Positions 33,744-40,596 of a stretch of DNA of 64,000 nucleotides are shown here, in pieces; position 1 is the first letter of the stretch; every line of letters begins with the position of its first letter. Source of the DNA: an uncultured Oscillospiraceae bacterium (lineage in GTDB: Bacteria; Bacillota; Clostridia; Oscillospirales; Acutalibacteraceae); the NCBI GenBank assembly GCA_902492455.1, contig CABULH010000001.1, positions 186,001-250,000 on the forward strand, in the 5' to 3' direction. The translations under genes and the position numbers were made by a program. The notes beneath the pieces were generated by a model. It was not told where the DNA came from. It was given only the letters and a program-made list of their open reading frames with translations, and made no database searches.

Positions 33744-34328
33744 TCAGCATGATGGCTGAGCAGGATGAGTATCGGCGGCCTCACAGGAACGCATCGCCAG
33801 AATCGTCTCACTGATCAGGCGGTCCAAATCCCAGCCCAGCATATCGGCGCCTTTCTGAATGACCTCCCGGGAGCAGCCGGCGGCAAAAGAGGGGCTTTTG
33901 AATTTTTTCTTCACCGATTTCAGCTCTAGATCCTGAACGCTTTTGGAGGGACGCATCAAAGCCACGGCGCCGATAAGGCCGGTGAGTTCATCCACGGCAA
34001 ACAATACCTTCTCCATTTCATGCTCCGGGCGTATATCCACCGTGATGCCGTAACCGTGGCTACAGATAGCGTGAATCAAGTCATCGTCCGCGCCCTTTTC
34101 CCGCAGAATTTCCTGGCAGCGGATACAGTGCTGATCGGGATATTGCTCGAAATCCAGGTCGTGAAGCAGTCCTACCTGCCCCCAGAAATCCGCTTCATCC
34201 CCATATCCCAGTTCCTTGGCGAAGTATCGCATGACTCCTTCCACCGTTTCGGCATGCTGCAGATGAAAAGGTTCCTGGTTGTATTGGGTCAGCAGCGCCC
34301 ATGCCTGTTCCCGGCTCCAAACCGCCAT
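33744..34328 (-). CDS. HD-domain phosphohydrolase
   Basis: 194 residues with an HD metal-binding pattern: His in 'FHLQHAETVEG', 'GLLHDLDFEQYPDQHCIRCQ', and 'HAICSHGYG'. This is the HDIG-type family of predicted metal-dependent phosphohydrolases acting on nucleotides or small phosphates. Start at 34328, nine bases after GGAAGGGA. Cytoplasmic. First gene of a short minus-strand unit with the aldehyde dehydrogenase. Confidence 0.85.
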   Translation of the reverse strand: MAVWSREQAWALLTQYNQEPFHLQHAETVEGVMRYFAKELGYGDEADFWGQVGLLHDLDFEQYPDQHCIRCQEILREKGADDDLIHAICSHGYGITVDIRPEHEMEKVLFAVDELTGLIGAVALMRPSKSVQDLELKSVKKKFKSPSFAAGCSREVIQKGADMLGWDLDRLISETILAMRSCEAADTHPAQPSC

Positions 34329-34391
34329 CGCTATCCATCCCTTCCTATTTTATAGGCTGATTGTAGTACGGGAAGGAGAAAAAGTCAAGAA

Positions 34392-34408
34392 ATCCGGTAC
34401 GGCCGGAT
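34392..34408 (-). terminator. Short hairpin after the DUF421 gene
   Basis: On the minus strand ATCCGG-CCGTA-CCGGAT is followed by TTCTTGACTTTTTC, a weak terminator five bases past the DUF421 stop. Confidence 0.45.
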
Positions 34409-34412
34409 AGGG

Positions 34413-35099
34413 TTAGGCTTGTGCCACTTTGACGTACAGACTGACGTTGTCTTGATCGTCACAGACAGCAAGGAAGATTTCTTTCGGGTCGTGATATCCT
34501 TGGACATGCAGCTGCTTTTCCAGCCACTTCTCATCCTTGCCGATTGCCTGCAGATTCTCATACAATACCACGCCGTCGATGATCAGGTTTACCGGCAGCT
34601 TTTCCTGGGCCGGGGTGAGGTTTATATCCGCCGGTGTCACCGGCCGGGAAGCTGCGGCGGGCAGGATGCTGATCTTGCCGTTGGTTTCCATGATGGCGGT
34701 TTGGATTTCCGATAGATTGAAGTAGCCGTTGTTCCGGCATTCAGTGAGAAATTCATTGAGGTCCAGCTTTGCTTTTTTTAAGCAGTCCCGGTACAGCTTG
34801 CCGTCATCATAAAGGATCAGCGGCCGGCCGATGAGAAATTTCCGCAATTTGACCGAGTGGCTGGCAATCAAAGAGATCAGCAGCGCAGCCACGGTATATA
34901 CCGCCATACCGATCATGGGCTTGAGAAAATCATCCTCCAGTGAAGTGGCCATTTCCGCAGCGATGGAGCCGATGGTGATGCCATTGATATAATCGAACAT
35001 ACTCAGCTGAGACATCTGCTTGTTGCCCAGCAGTTTAGTGAGGATAAAGAGAAAGACCACGGAGCCCACCGAGGTCAGAAATACATGCAGAAGTTCCAT
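34413..35099 (-). CDS. DUF421 (YetF-like) membrane protein
   Basis: 228 residues from the ATG at 35099 ('MELLHVFLTSVGSVVFLF') behind GGAAAGGG; the longer open frame upstream is not protein-like. Three N-terminal membrane helices (about 3-80) with 'KQMSQLSMFDYINGITIG', then a cytosolic alpha/beta domain typical of YetF proteins ('GRPLILYDDGKLYRDCLKK', 'LNLIIDGVVLYENL'). In spore formers members of this family associate with spore envelopes or germination, but the biochemical role is unknown. Divergent from spoIIID, with 159 bp between. Confidence 0.88.
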   Translation of the reverse strand: MELLHVFLTSVGSVVFLFILTKLLGNKQMSQLSMFDYINGITIGSIAAEMATSLEDDFLKPMIGMAVYTVAALLISLIASHSVKLRKFLIGRPLILYDDGKLYRDCLKKAKLDLNEFLTECRNNGYFNLSEIQTAIMETNGKISILPAAASRPVTPADINLTPAQEKLPVNLIIDGVVLYENLQAIGKDEKWLEKQLHVQGYHDPKEIFLAVCDDQDNVSLYVKVAQA

Positions 35100-35199
35100 T
35101 TGGACACACCCTTTCCTTTTTTCATAGGGTGTGCTTCGGAACTGGAAAATATAAGCTCCGGCAGCAGGAATTTGGACAGATATACGCCGGCAATCCCAT

Positions 35200-35229
35200 G
35201 AATATCTGCCCTGCGGCCCGCATAAGAAT
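35200..35229 (+). promoter_or_regulatory. Sigma-E-like sporulation promoter of spoIIID
   Basis: GAATATC (35200-35206), 14 bp, CATAAGAAT (35221-35229). This is close to the mother-cell sigma-E pattern (ATATT-type -35 and CATAC-type -10 at about 14 bp). In Bacillus spoIIID is a sigma-E regulon gene, so this match is expected. The start codon is 30 bp downstream. Confidence 0.55.
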
Positions 35230-35258
35230 GTGGTAAGTAAGCCTAAGGGGTGATAGCT

Positions 35259-35525
35259 ATGAAAGGAGCTGTAGAAGAACGAGCGGTCGAGCTGGGCGAA
35301 TATATCATCGAAAACAACGCCACGGTCCGGGCGGCCGCCAAGAAGTTTCATATATCCAAGTCTACCGTACATAAAGATGTGTCCGACCGCCTTCAAACGG
35401 TGAACCCGCAGTTGTACGGACGCGTCCGCCATGTACTGGAAGTGAATAAAGCCCAGCGGCATATCCGCGGCGGCATTGCCACCCGTGAAAAATACCGGCA
35501 TGAGACGGATGAGGAAGAGGAATAG
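35259..35525 (+). CDS. spoIIID: Sporulation transcriptional regulator SpoIIID
   Basis: 88 residues, start at the ATG at 35259, eight bases after AAGGGG (a GTG at 35250 overlaps the SD). The sequence is the classic SpoIIID helix-turn-helix: 'RAVELGEYIIENNATVRAAA', 'KKFHISKSTVHKDVSDRL', then 'RVRHVLEVNKAQRHIRGG' and a basic tail. It activates or represses mother-cell genes between sigma-E and sigma-K. Monocistronic, ending in a strong terminator. It is the best single indication that the organism forms endospores. Confidence 0.96.
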   Translation: MKGAVEERAVELGEYIIENNATVRAAAKKFHISKSTVHKDVSDRLQTVNPQLYGRVRHVLEVNKAQRHIRGGIATREKYRHETDEEEE

Positions 35526-35539
35526 AATACCCCTGAATA

Positions 35540-35586
35540 CCCGGGAAGGACCGCAGTTTCTTGATAAGTCTGCGGTTCTTCCCGGG
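35540..35586. terminator. Terminator between spoIIID and the convergent methyltransferase gene
   Basis: A 17-bp stem (CCCGGGAAGGACCGCAG with one G-T wobble to its partner) and a 13-base loop; T-rich on the plus side. Confidence 0.85.
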
Positions 35587-35620
35587 TTGCTGTTTGCCGA
35601 TCAAGCGGTTATTTGTCCTC

Positions 35621-36409
35621 TCAACTGTGTTTGCGAAGATTAAGCAGTGCTGCGAAGTGGGGAATGTCGAAGGTTTCCGGCAGGGTACGCAGATATCCCA
35701 TGTGCTCCCTTTCGAACCGGGCGATTTCTTCATCACTCAAAGAAGAGGCGCCGATACCGCGGCAGGCTTTGATCCGCCCATGCCAGCTTTCCCGGGTAAA
35801 GGAGACGGTCAGATCATAGGCTAAGGCGTTTTCTACCGTAAACAGGTCTTTCGCCCATGGCGGCTTCTCGGGTATGAATCTCCGCATATGCCCGCCGGTC
35901 CAGGCAGGATTATATTTCAGCACCAGTTCCTCGCTGCGTTTGGCAATTTCGCTTTCATCCGGCAGCCAGGCCATGAACAAGATGCAGAGGTGCCCGTTCT
36001 CCTTGAGTATCCGATGAATCTTGAGGGGTATCACAGCCCTATCGAAATACATAAAGCATTGACAAGCGGTGACGACATCAAAGGATTCGTCCGGGAAGGA
36101 GATGTCCTCAGCTGCCGAAACCAAATACCGGATGGACAGGCCGGCTTCCCGGGACAATCTCCGGGCTTCGGCAATCTGGTTTTCGGATATATCCACCCCG
36201 GTAAAATGGGCGCCATAGGCGGACATATGCCGGGGCAGAACCCCAGTGCCGGTGCCCAAATCCAAAACGTCCTGTCCACTTATGCATAGGCCGAGATCCG
36301 CTATTTTCTGGTAAAACACCGGCGGATAGATATCCCGGTACCTGCCGTAATCCAGGGAGACCTTTCCCCAGTCAAATTCCCGGCCGTGATCAATGGCATC
36401 GTTTCTCAT
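35621..36409 (-). CDS. Class I SAM-dependent methyltransferase
   Basis: 262 residues. The Rossmann motif I 'VLDLGTGTGVLPRHMS' binds S-adenosylmethionine, followed by 'FTGVDISENQIAEAR' (acidic ribose ligand) and 'SFDVVTACQCFMYFD'. UbiE/Methyltransf_11-like with a C-terminal substrate-binding part. Start at 36409 behind GGAGGAA. The target molecule is unknown. It stands alone between the spoIIID terminator and the AraC gene on the same strand (47 bp apart), so may share that transcript. Confidence 0.88.
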   Translation of the reverse strand: MRNDAIDHGREFDWGKVSLDYGRYRDIYPPVFYQKIADLGLCISGQDVLDLGTGTGVLPRHMSAYGAHFTGVDISENQIAEARRLSREAGLSIRYLVSAAEDISFPDESFDVVTACQCFMYFDRAVIPLKIHRILKENGHLCILFMAWLPDESEIAKRSEELVLKYNPAWTGGHMRRFIPEKPPWAKDLFTVENALAYDLTVSFTRESWHGRIKACRGIGASSLSDEEIARFEREHMGYLRTLPETFDIPHFAALLNLRKHS

Positions 36410-36456
36410 ACCGCCTTATTCCTCCAATTTAAGAGTTATGATGATAATGTCTGTAT

Positions 36457-37299
36457 TTATGCCCTTTGTCCGCCGTCCGCAGGTATTCGGGTATCATCGC
36501 AGGTGCGGAAAGCCCCGGGCGGCATGCCGTGGCACCGCCGGAAGAGACGGGAAAAATGACAAGGATCATTGAAACCGCAGGAAAAAGCCACATCACTGAC
36601 CGGCAGGGTGGAGGTACGCAGCAGTTCCTCCGCCCGGTGCAGCCGCAGCTGAATCAGATACTGCTGCGGAGAAAGCCCCAGGTGCTGCTTGAACAGCCGA
36701 AACAGATGGCTGCGGTCCACACCGCAGCGACGGGCGACCGCTTCCACTGTCAGGGGATAAGAATAGTTTTTGCGCATATAGTCCACCGCCGCGTCCAGAA
36801 TACGGCTGCCGGAACCGATTTCAGCCGGGCTGTCCTCCATCAGCAGCGAAAAGAAACCATACAAGCCGGACAAGAGCGAGAAAGCGTTGTCCCGGGCCTC
36901 ATAACGGTGTTCCAGATCGTCCAGACAGCGCTTCATCCTTTCCTGATCTCCAAAGGAGAAAATCGGCTGCTCCGCGGACAGGCCGCAGATATCCAGGATA
37001 GAAGCCGCCTCGCTGCCGCTGAAGCCGATCCAATGGTAATGCCAGGGCTGCCGGACATCCGCCGTATAAACCGTTATCTGTCCGGGCACAATGAGAAACC
37101 CCTGGCCGGCTTCCAGATCATAGGAGCGGCCCACAGGTTCAAACCGGCCTTTTCCACGGAATATGCAATGGATGAGATAATGGTCACGGACAGCCGGACC
37201 GAACCGATGGCCGCCCGGACAAGCTTCCCCGCCGCATTGATGCACACACAAGCTTTCCTGCGCTTCTTCCTGCCGGCGAAGATTATAAAATAACGCCAT
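36457..37299 (-). CDS. AraC-family transcriptional regulator
   Basis: 280 residues from the ATG at 37299, six bases after GGGGGGAA. N-terminal cupin-like sugar-sensing domain (about 15-165; 'FEPVGRSYDLEAGQGFLIVP', 'WHYHWIGFSG'). C-terminal AraC DNA-binding domain with two helix-turn-helices ('VEAVARRCGVDRSHLFRLF', 'PVSDVAFSCGFNDPCHFSR'). MsmR/MelR-like. It is divergent from the GH4 alpha-galactosidase gene across 140 bp and is the obvious candidate activator of it in response to melibiose- or raffinose-type sugars (inferred). Confidence 0.92.
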   Translation of the reverse strand: MALFYNLRRQEEAQESLCVHQCGGEACPGGHRFGPAVRDHYLIHCIFRGKGRFEPVGRSYDLEAGQGFLIVPGQITVYTADVRQPWHYHWIGFSGSEAASILDICGLSAEQPIFSFGDQERMKRCLDDLEHRYEARDNAFSLLSGLYGFFSLLMEDSPAEIGSGSRILDAAVDYMRKNYSYPLTVEAVARRCGVDRSHLFRLFKQHLGLSPQQYLIQLRLHRAEELLRTSTLPVSDVAFSCGFNDPCHFSRLFRRCHGMPPGAFRTCDDTRIPADGGQRA

Positions 37300-37439
37300 A
37301 CCCGATTCCCCCCTTGATTTCAGCATACCACGAAATAAGAAAAATGCAACATAAAATCAAGAGGGGACAACATGCCTCTATAGTTATTGCCGTCGGTTTG
37401 GAGTAGGATGAAGGCATCACGCAGAAAGGAATGAGAGGC

Positions 37440-38747
37440 TTGAAAATCACCTTTATCGGTGCGGGCAGCACTGTATTTGCCCGCAATGTCATCGGCGACT
37501 GTATTCTCACCCCGGAGCTTGGCGCTTTTGACGTCTGCTTGTTCGACATTGATCCCGTCCGGCTGGATGAATCCTTCCAGATCCTGAGCAATATCAACAA
37601 AACAGCAGAGGGCAAGGCCAGGATCACCAAGACCCTGGATCGTACCGAAGCTTTTACCGGGGCAGATTTTGTGGTGAACGCCATTCAGGTGGGCGGCTAT
37701 GAACCCTGTACCGTCACCGATTTTGAAATTCCGAAAAAATATGGACTGCGGCAGACCATCGCCGACACGCTGGGCATCGGCGGTATTTTCCGCGCCCTGC
37801 GGACCATTCCGGTGATGAAAAGCTATGCCGAGGATATGGAGCGGCTGTGCCCCAAAGCCCTGTTCCTCAACTACACCAATCCCATGGCGATGCTCACCGG
37901 CTATATGCAGCGGTATACCTCTATCCAGACCGTGGGGCTTTGCCACTCGGTTCAGGGCTGCGCCGGCGGGCTGCTGCGCACATTGGATATGGGGGAGTAT
38001 GCGGAGAAATGCCGGTGGGAAATCGCGGGCATCAATCATCAGGCGTGGCTGCTGAAGATTGAGGACTTGGAGGGCAACGACCTGTATCCTGAAATCAAGC
38101 GGCGGGCTCAATCACCGGAGTACAACAAGGATGGAAACGATTTGGTGCGTCTGGAGATTATGAAGCAGTTCGGCTATTATGTCACCGAATCCAGCGAGCA
38201 TACCTCTGAATACACCCCCTATTTCATCAAGGACAAGTATCCCGAGCTGATCGAGCGGTACAAAATTCCGCTGGATGAGTATCCCCGCCGCTGTGTGGAA
38301 CAGATCAAGGGCTGGCGGGAAATGCGGGATGGTCTGTTGAAGGATTCCCATATCGAACATACCAAGACCCACGAGTTTGCATCGTATATCATCCAGGCGG
38401 TCATGAACGATGCCCCCTATCGAATTCACGGTAATGTGCTCAATACCGGTTTGATTACCAATCTGCCGCAGAACGCCTGCGTGGAAGTGCCCTGCCTCAT
38501 CGACCGCAACGGCATCAATCCCTGTGTGGTGGGAGATCTGCCGGAGCAGTGCGCCGCCATCAACCGTACCAATATCAATGTGCAGCTGCTGACCATTCAG
38601 GCGGCTCAGTCACTGAAAAAAGAGGATATCTACATGGCCGCCATGCTGGATCCTCACACCTCAGCGGAACTGTCCATTGACGATATCCGTGCCCTGTGCG
38701 ATGATCTTATCGAAGCGCATAAGGGATGGCTGCCGGAATATCATTGA
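37440..38747 (+). CDS. melA: GH4 alpha-galactosidase (NAD/Mn-dependent)
   Basis: TTG start at 37440, nine bases after GAAAGGA; the ATG at 37431 touches the SD. 435 residues. N-terminal NAD-binding 'KITFIGAGSTVFARN', then 'DADF'-type 'TGADFVVNAIQVGG', 'LNYTNPMAM', the metal-ligand Cys/His motif 'GLCHSVQG' and 'GINHQAWL'. GH4 enzymes cleave by an oxidation-elimination mechanism needing NAD+ and Mn2+. The CHSVQG version and overall sequence fit alpha-galactosidase MelA rather than 6-phospho-glucosidases. Cytoplasmic. Regulated probably by the divergent AraC gene. With the GH36 enzyme, the cell has two unrelated alpha-galactosidases. Confidence 0.92.
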   Translation: MKITFIGAGSTVFARNVIGDCILTPELGAFDVCLFDIDPVRLDESFQILSNINKTAEGKARITKTLDRTEAFTGADFVVNAIQVGGYEPCTVTDFEIPKKYGLRQTIADTLGIGGIFRALRTIPVMKSYAEDMERLCPKALFLNYTNPMAMLTGYMQRYTSIQTVGLCHSVQGCAGGLLRTLDMGEYAEKCRWEIAGINHQAWLLKIEDLEGNDLYPEIKRRAQSPEYNKDGNDLVRLEIMKQFGYYVTESSEHTSEYTPYFIKDKYPELIERYKIPLDEYPRRCVEQIKGWREMRDGLLKDSHIEHTKTHEFASYIIQAVMNDAPYRIHGNVLNTGLITNLPQNACVEVPCLIDRNGINPCVVGDLPEQCAAINRTNINVQLLTIQAAQSLKKEDIYMAAMLDPHTSAELSIDDIRALCDDLIEAHKGWLPEYH

Positions 38748-38762
38748 TCCTCCCTCTATGTT

Positions 38763-38805
38763 AAAAGCGGTGCAGGTCCTGTCACTCAGGACCTGCACCG
38801 CTTTT
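38763..38805. terminator. Bidirectional terminator
   Basis: A 19-bp perfect stem beginning AAAAGCGGTGCAGG with a TCACT loop, ending in TTTT on both strands. It separates melA from the convergent DUF6483 gene. Confidence 0.95.
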
Positions 38806-38834
38806 CATATGTTGTGGATATCGGCTGGAAGGGT

Positions 38835-39200
38835 TCAGGATTCGATATGGTACATCTTAAAGACCCCTTCCAGTCCCTCGTCAATTTCCTCACGGGAAAA
38901 ATCGGCCTTTTCCAGCGCTTCGTCTGACAGAGAGCGAAGCTGGGTATAAAACCAAAGGGCCAGCTTCAGCTTTCCCGGCGTCAGTCCCTCCTCCAGCATC
39001 TCATAAAGATCATTTTCCGCGCCGTTGATATCCAAATCCTGAATTTTGGAAAGCATGCCTTCCTCTTTTTCGGACAGGCTTCCGCCCACGTCATCCTGTC
39101 GGATCAGATCCACCGTGTTGGTGTCCTTATCGAAGACGACTTTGGCGATGGAGCGGGACAGCATCTCGATCTGCCGCATGATATAATCGTCGGTAAACAT
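38835..39200 (-). CDS. DUF6483-like protein
   Basis: 121 residues, start behind AGAGGAA. Mostly helical and acidic: 'DDYIMRQIEMLSRSIAKVVF', 'NDLYEMLEEGLTPGKLKLAL', 'LSDEALEKADFSREEIDEGL'. I recognise the short Clostridia family DUF6483, of unknown function. No membrane segment or signal peptide. Its promoter must lie in the 39201-39260 stretch. It appears to be a single-gene unit next to the barnase/barstar module. Confidence 0.78.
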   Translation of the reverse strand: MFTDDYIMRQIEMLSRSIAKVVFDKDTNTVDLIRQDDVGGSLSEKEEGMLSKIQDLDINGAENDLYEMLEEGLTPGKLKLALWFYTQLRSLSDEALEKADFSREEIDEGLEGVFKMYHIES

Positions 39201-39275
39201 AGCGTTTCCTCTTTTCCAGCAGAGATAATGGTTATTCTAACACCAAAGGTTTTATTCCCGATGGAGGTATAAAGA

Positions 39276-39404
39276 ATTCTTCAAGAGAAAATCGAAGTTT
39301 TCTCCATTTTATCATATGAGGGAGGAGAAGTCGATGGCTTTTGTTATGAAAATCCGGAATCTGGCATCCTAAAGCGCATTGACAAGTGGGAAATGTTGTG
39401 CTAA
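39276..39404 (+). other. Possible coding remnant or ATT-start mini-ORF
   Basis: A protein-like open stretch of 42 codons ('EKIEVFSILSYEGGEVDGF', 'KRIDKWEMLC') follows GGAGG at eight bases, but its first codon is ATT and it overlaps the promoter at 39379. It may be a decayed gene end or chance. Confidence 0.2.
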
Positions 39405-39421
39405 AATCAGAACAAACGTTC
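39379..39421 (+). promoter_or_regulatory. Strong promoter with exact LexA box, upstream of the barnase gene
   Basis: Consensus TTGACA (39379-39384), 17 bp, TAAAAT (39402-39407), then GAAC-AAAC-GTTC (39410-39421), an exact match to the Gram-positive LexA core. LexA bound there would block the start site. The leader to the toxin gene would be about 185 bases and includes the hairpin at 39455. Confidence 0.7.
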
Positions 39422-39434
39422 TCGTGGAAGATAG

Positions 39435-39635
39435 GATATACCTTGCTTATCAAAAAACACGTTATCGGCTGCGACCACAGCTGATAGCGTGTTTCCCGCA
39501 AGTATAAAATCTGGATACGGCTATTATATCGGCTTACAAAATGATAATACCGCATCCAGGATGAGAAATCAAGTGTTTCAGAAGGGATGGATCGCCATTG
39601 AGTTTATTGGATGTGGTATTTCAAATCGCGTTTAA
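39435..39635 (+). other. Start-less coding-like open stretch upstream of the toxin gene
   Basis: After a TAG at 39432 one frame stays open to a TAA at 39633 and reads like protein ('SGYGYYIGLQNDNTASRM', 'FQKGWIAIEF'), but has no supported start and overlaps the toxin start. It may be the end of a broken gene or an upstream part of the toxin in another frame. Confidence 0.2.
39455..39494 (-). terminator. Hairpin in the toxin leader, terminator-like on minus
   Basis: A 17-bp stem with two G-T wobbles (AAACACGTTATCGGCTG and partner) and loop CGACCA. On the minus strand it is followed by a T6 run, so it is a terminator in that direction. On plus it lies inside the leader of the barnase gene and could act on mRNA stability or translation. 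Confidence 0.5.
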
Positions 39636-40164
39636 CGGAGGTAATTTTTCTCCTGTGGTGGATGTCAGTGAGAATTATAAGCATTGGATCAGCCAAAAGG
39701 ATTGGAGACGCTGCGTGGAATGTAAAAACCTGAATGGAAAAATATGGCGTTTGGATGAGCCGCCTGAACCGCAAGCTCCCCTTCATCCGAATTGTCGGTG
39801 TGTGATTGAAGACATGGAGTCCATCAAAGCAGGAACCGCAACCATAAATGGTACGGACGGTGCGGATTGGGCTCTGAAATATGAAGGCATACTGCCGGAT
39901 TATTATATTACTAAAGCAAGTATAAAAGAACTAGGATGGACACCAGGCAGTGATCCTAGTGATTATGCACCTGATCAGATGATTACAGGAGGGATTTATC
40001 AGAACAGAAATGGCCACCTGCCGGCTAAAGAGGGAAGAATCTGGTATGAAGCCGATATTAATTACAGAGAGGGAAAGCGAAGCAGCCAAAGGGTGGTGTG
40101 GTCGGATGACGGTCTGCTGTTCGCCACATACGACCACTATGAAACTTTTCATGAAATTGTTTAG
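39598..40164 (+). CDS. Barnase-domain ribonuclease toxin with phage-head-like N-terminus
   Basis: 188 residues; TTG start at 39598, ten bases after AAGGGA. Residues about 99-188 align along their length with barnase: Lys106 (K27), Glu151 in 'WYEADINY' (E73), Arg161 and Arg165 (R83, R87) and His180 in 'DHYETF' (H102), so all catalytic residues are kept. It should be a guanyl-preferring RNase. Residues about 35-70 carry 'RRCVECKNLNGKIW' and 'HPNCRC', the Cys/His pattern found at the end of phage minor head (SPP1 gp7-like) proteins. There is no signal peptide, unlike secreted barnase. The barstar gene is 11 bp downstream. The region is AT-richer than its neighbours, suggesting horizontal transfer. 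Confidence 0.9.
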   Translation: MSLLDVVFQIAFNGGNFSPVVDVSENYKHWISQKDWRRCVECKNLNGKIWRLDEPPEPQAPLHPNCRCVIEDMESIKAGTATINGTDGADWALKYEGILPDYYITKASIKELGWTPGSDPSDYAPDQMITGGIYQNRNGHLPAKEGRIWYEADINYREGKRSSQRVVWSDDGLLFATYDHYETFHEIV

Positions 40165-40175
40165 GAGGCATCACG

Positions 40176-40490
40176 ATGGATAAGCCCCGCATCATCACCC
40201 TGGATTTGGGAGAATGTCAGCATATTGATGAGATGCATCAAAGAATCAAATCAGCCTTTCAATTTCCCGATTATTACGGGGAAAACTGGGATGCGTTTTG
40301 GGATTTGATTGATGGAACAAGAGACAACACCATGGTGGAAATCCAAGGCATATCCACCATGCCCAAGGAACTCAGGGAAGAGGCTGGGAAAATGATCCTG
40401 TGCCTGGAGGACAATATCAAGGAAATGGAAAAGCTGAAGCAGCGGCGGCCGGATTTTGACTGTCGATTCAGCTATCGCGTACTGGACTGA
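40176..40490 (+). CDS. Barstar-family ribonuclease inhibitor
   Basis: 104 residues. 'FPDYYGENWDAFWDLIDG' matches the barstar barnase-binding helix: Tyr33/Tyr34, Asp39 (D35), Trp42 (W38) and Asp43 (D39), with D35/D39 being the residues that plug the barnase active site. The SD is AGGAGG, stronger than that of the toxin gene, so inhibitor excess is expected. Co-transcribed with the toxin (11 bp apart) and ended by a bidirectional terminator. It protects the cell from the adjacent RNase. Confidence 0.94.
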   Translation: MDKPRIITLDLGECQHIDEMHQRIKSAFQFPDYYGENWDAFWDLIDGTRDNTMVEIQGISTMPKELREEAGKMILCLEDNIKEMEKLKQRRPDFDCRFSYRVLD

Positions 40491-40529
40491 TACTACTAAT
40501 CTGCCCTCGTGAAGCTTTTTACCGGCACG

Positions 40530-40565
40530 AATTAACCGCCTGCCCCACGGCAGGCGGTTAATTTT
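40530..40565. terminator. Bidirectional terminator
   Basis: A 15-bp perfect stem (AATTAACCGCCTGCC and complement) with loop CCAC, between barstar and the convergent Na/Pi transporter gene, with T-runs both ways. Confidence 0.92.
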
Positions 40566-40596
40566 GCCTGTATGTCCATTTGTAAGGTTCCCGATT

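Noticed and set aside
39232..39555. 107-codon minus-strand open frame in the gap before the toxin gene
   Set aside because: No SD and not protein-like; it crosses the strong plus-strand promoter.
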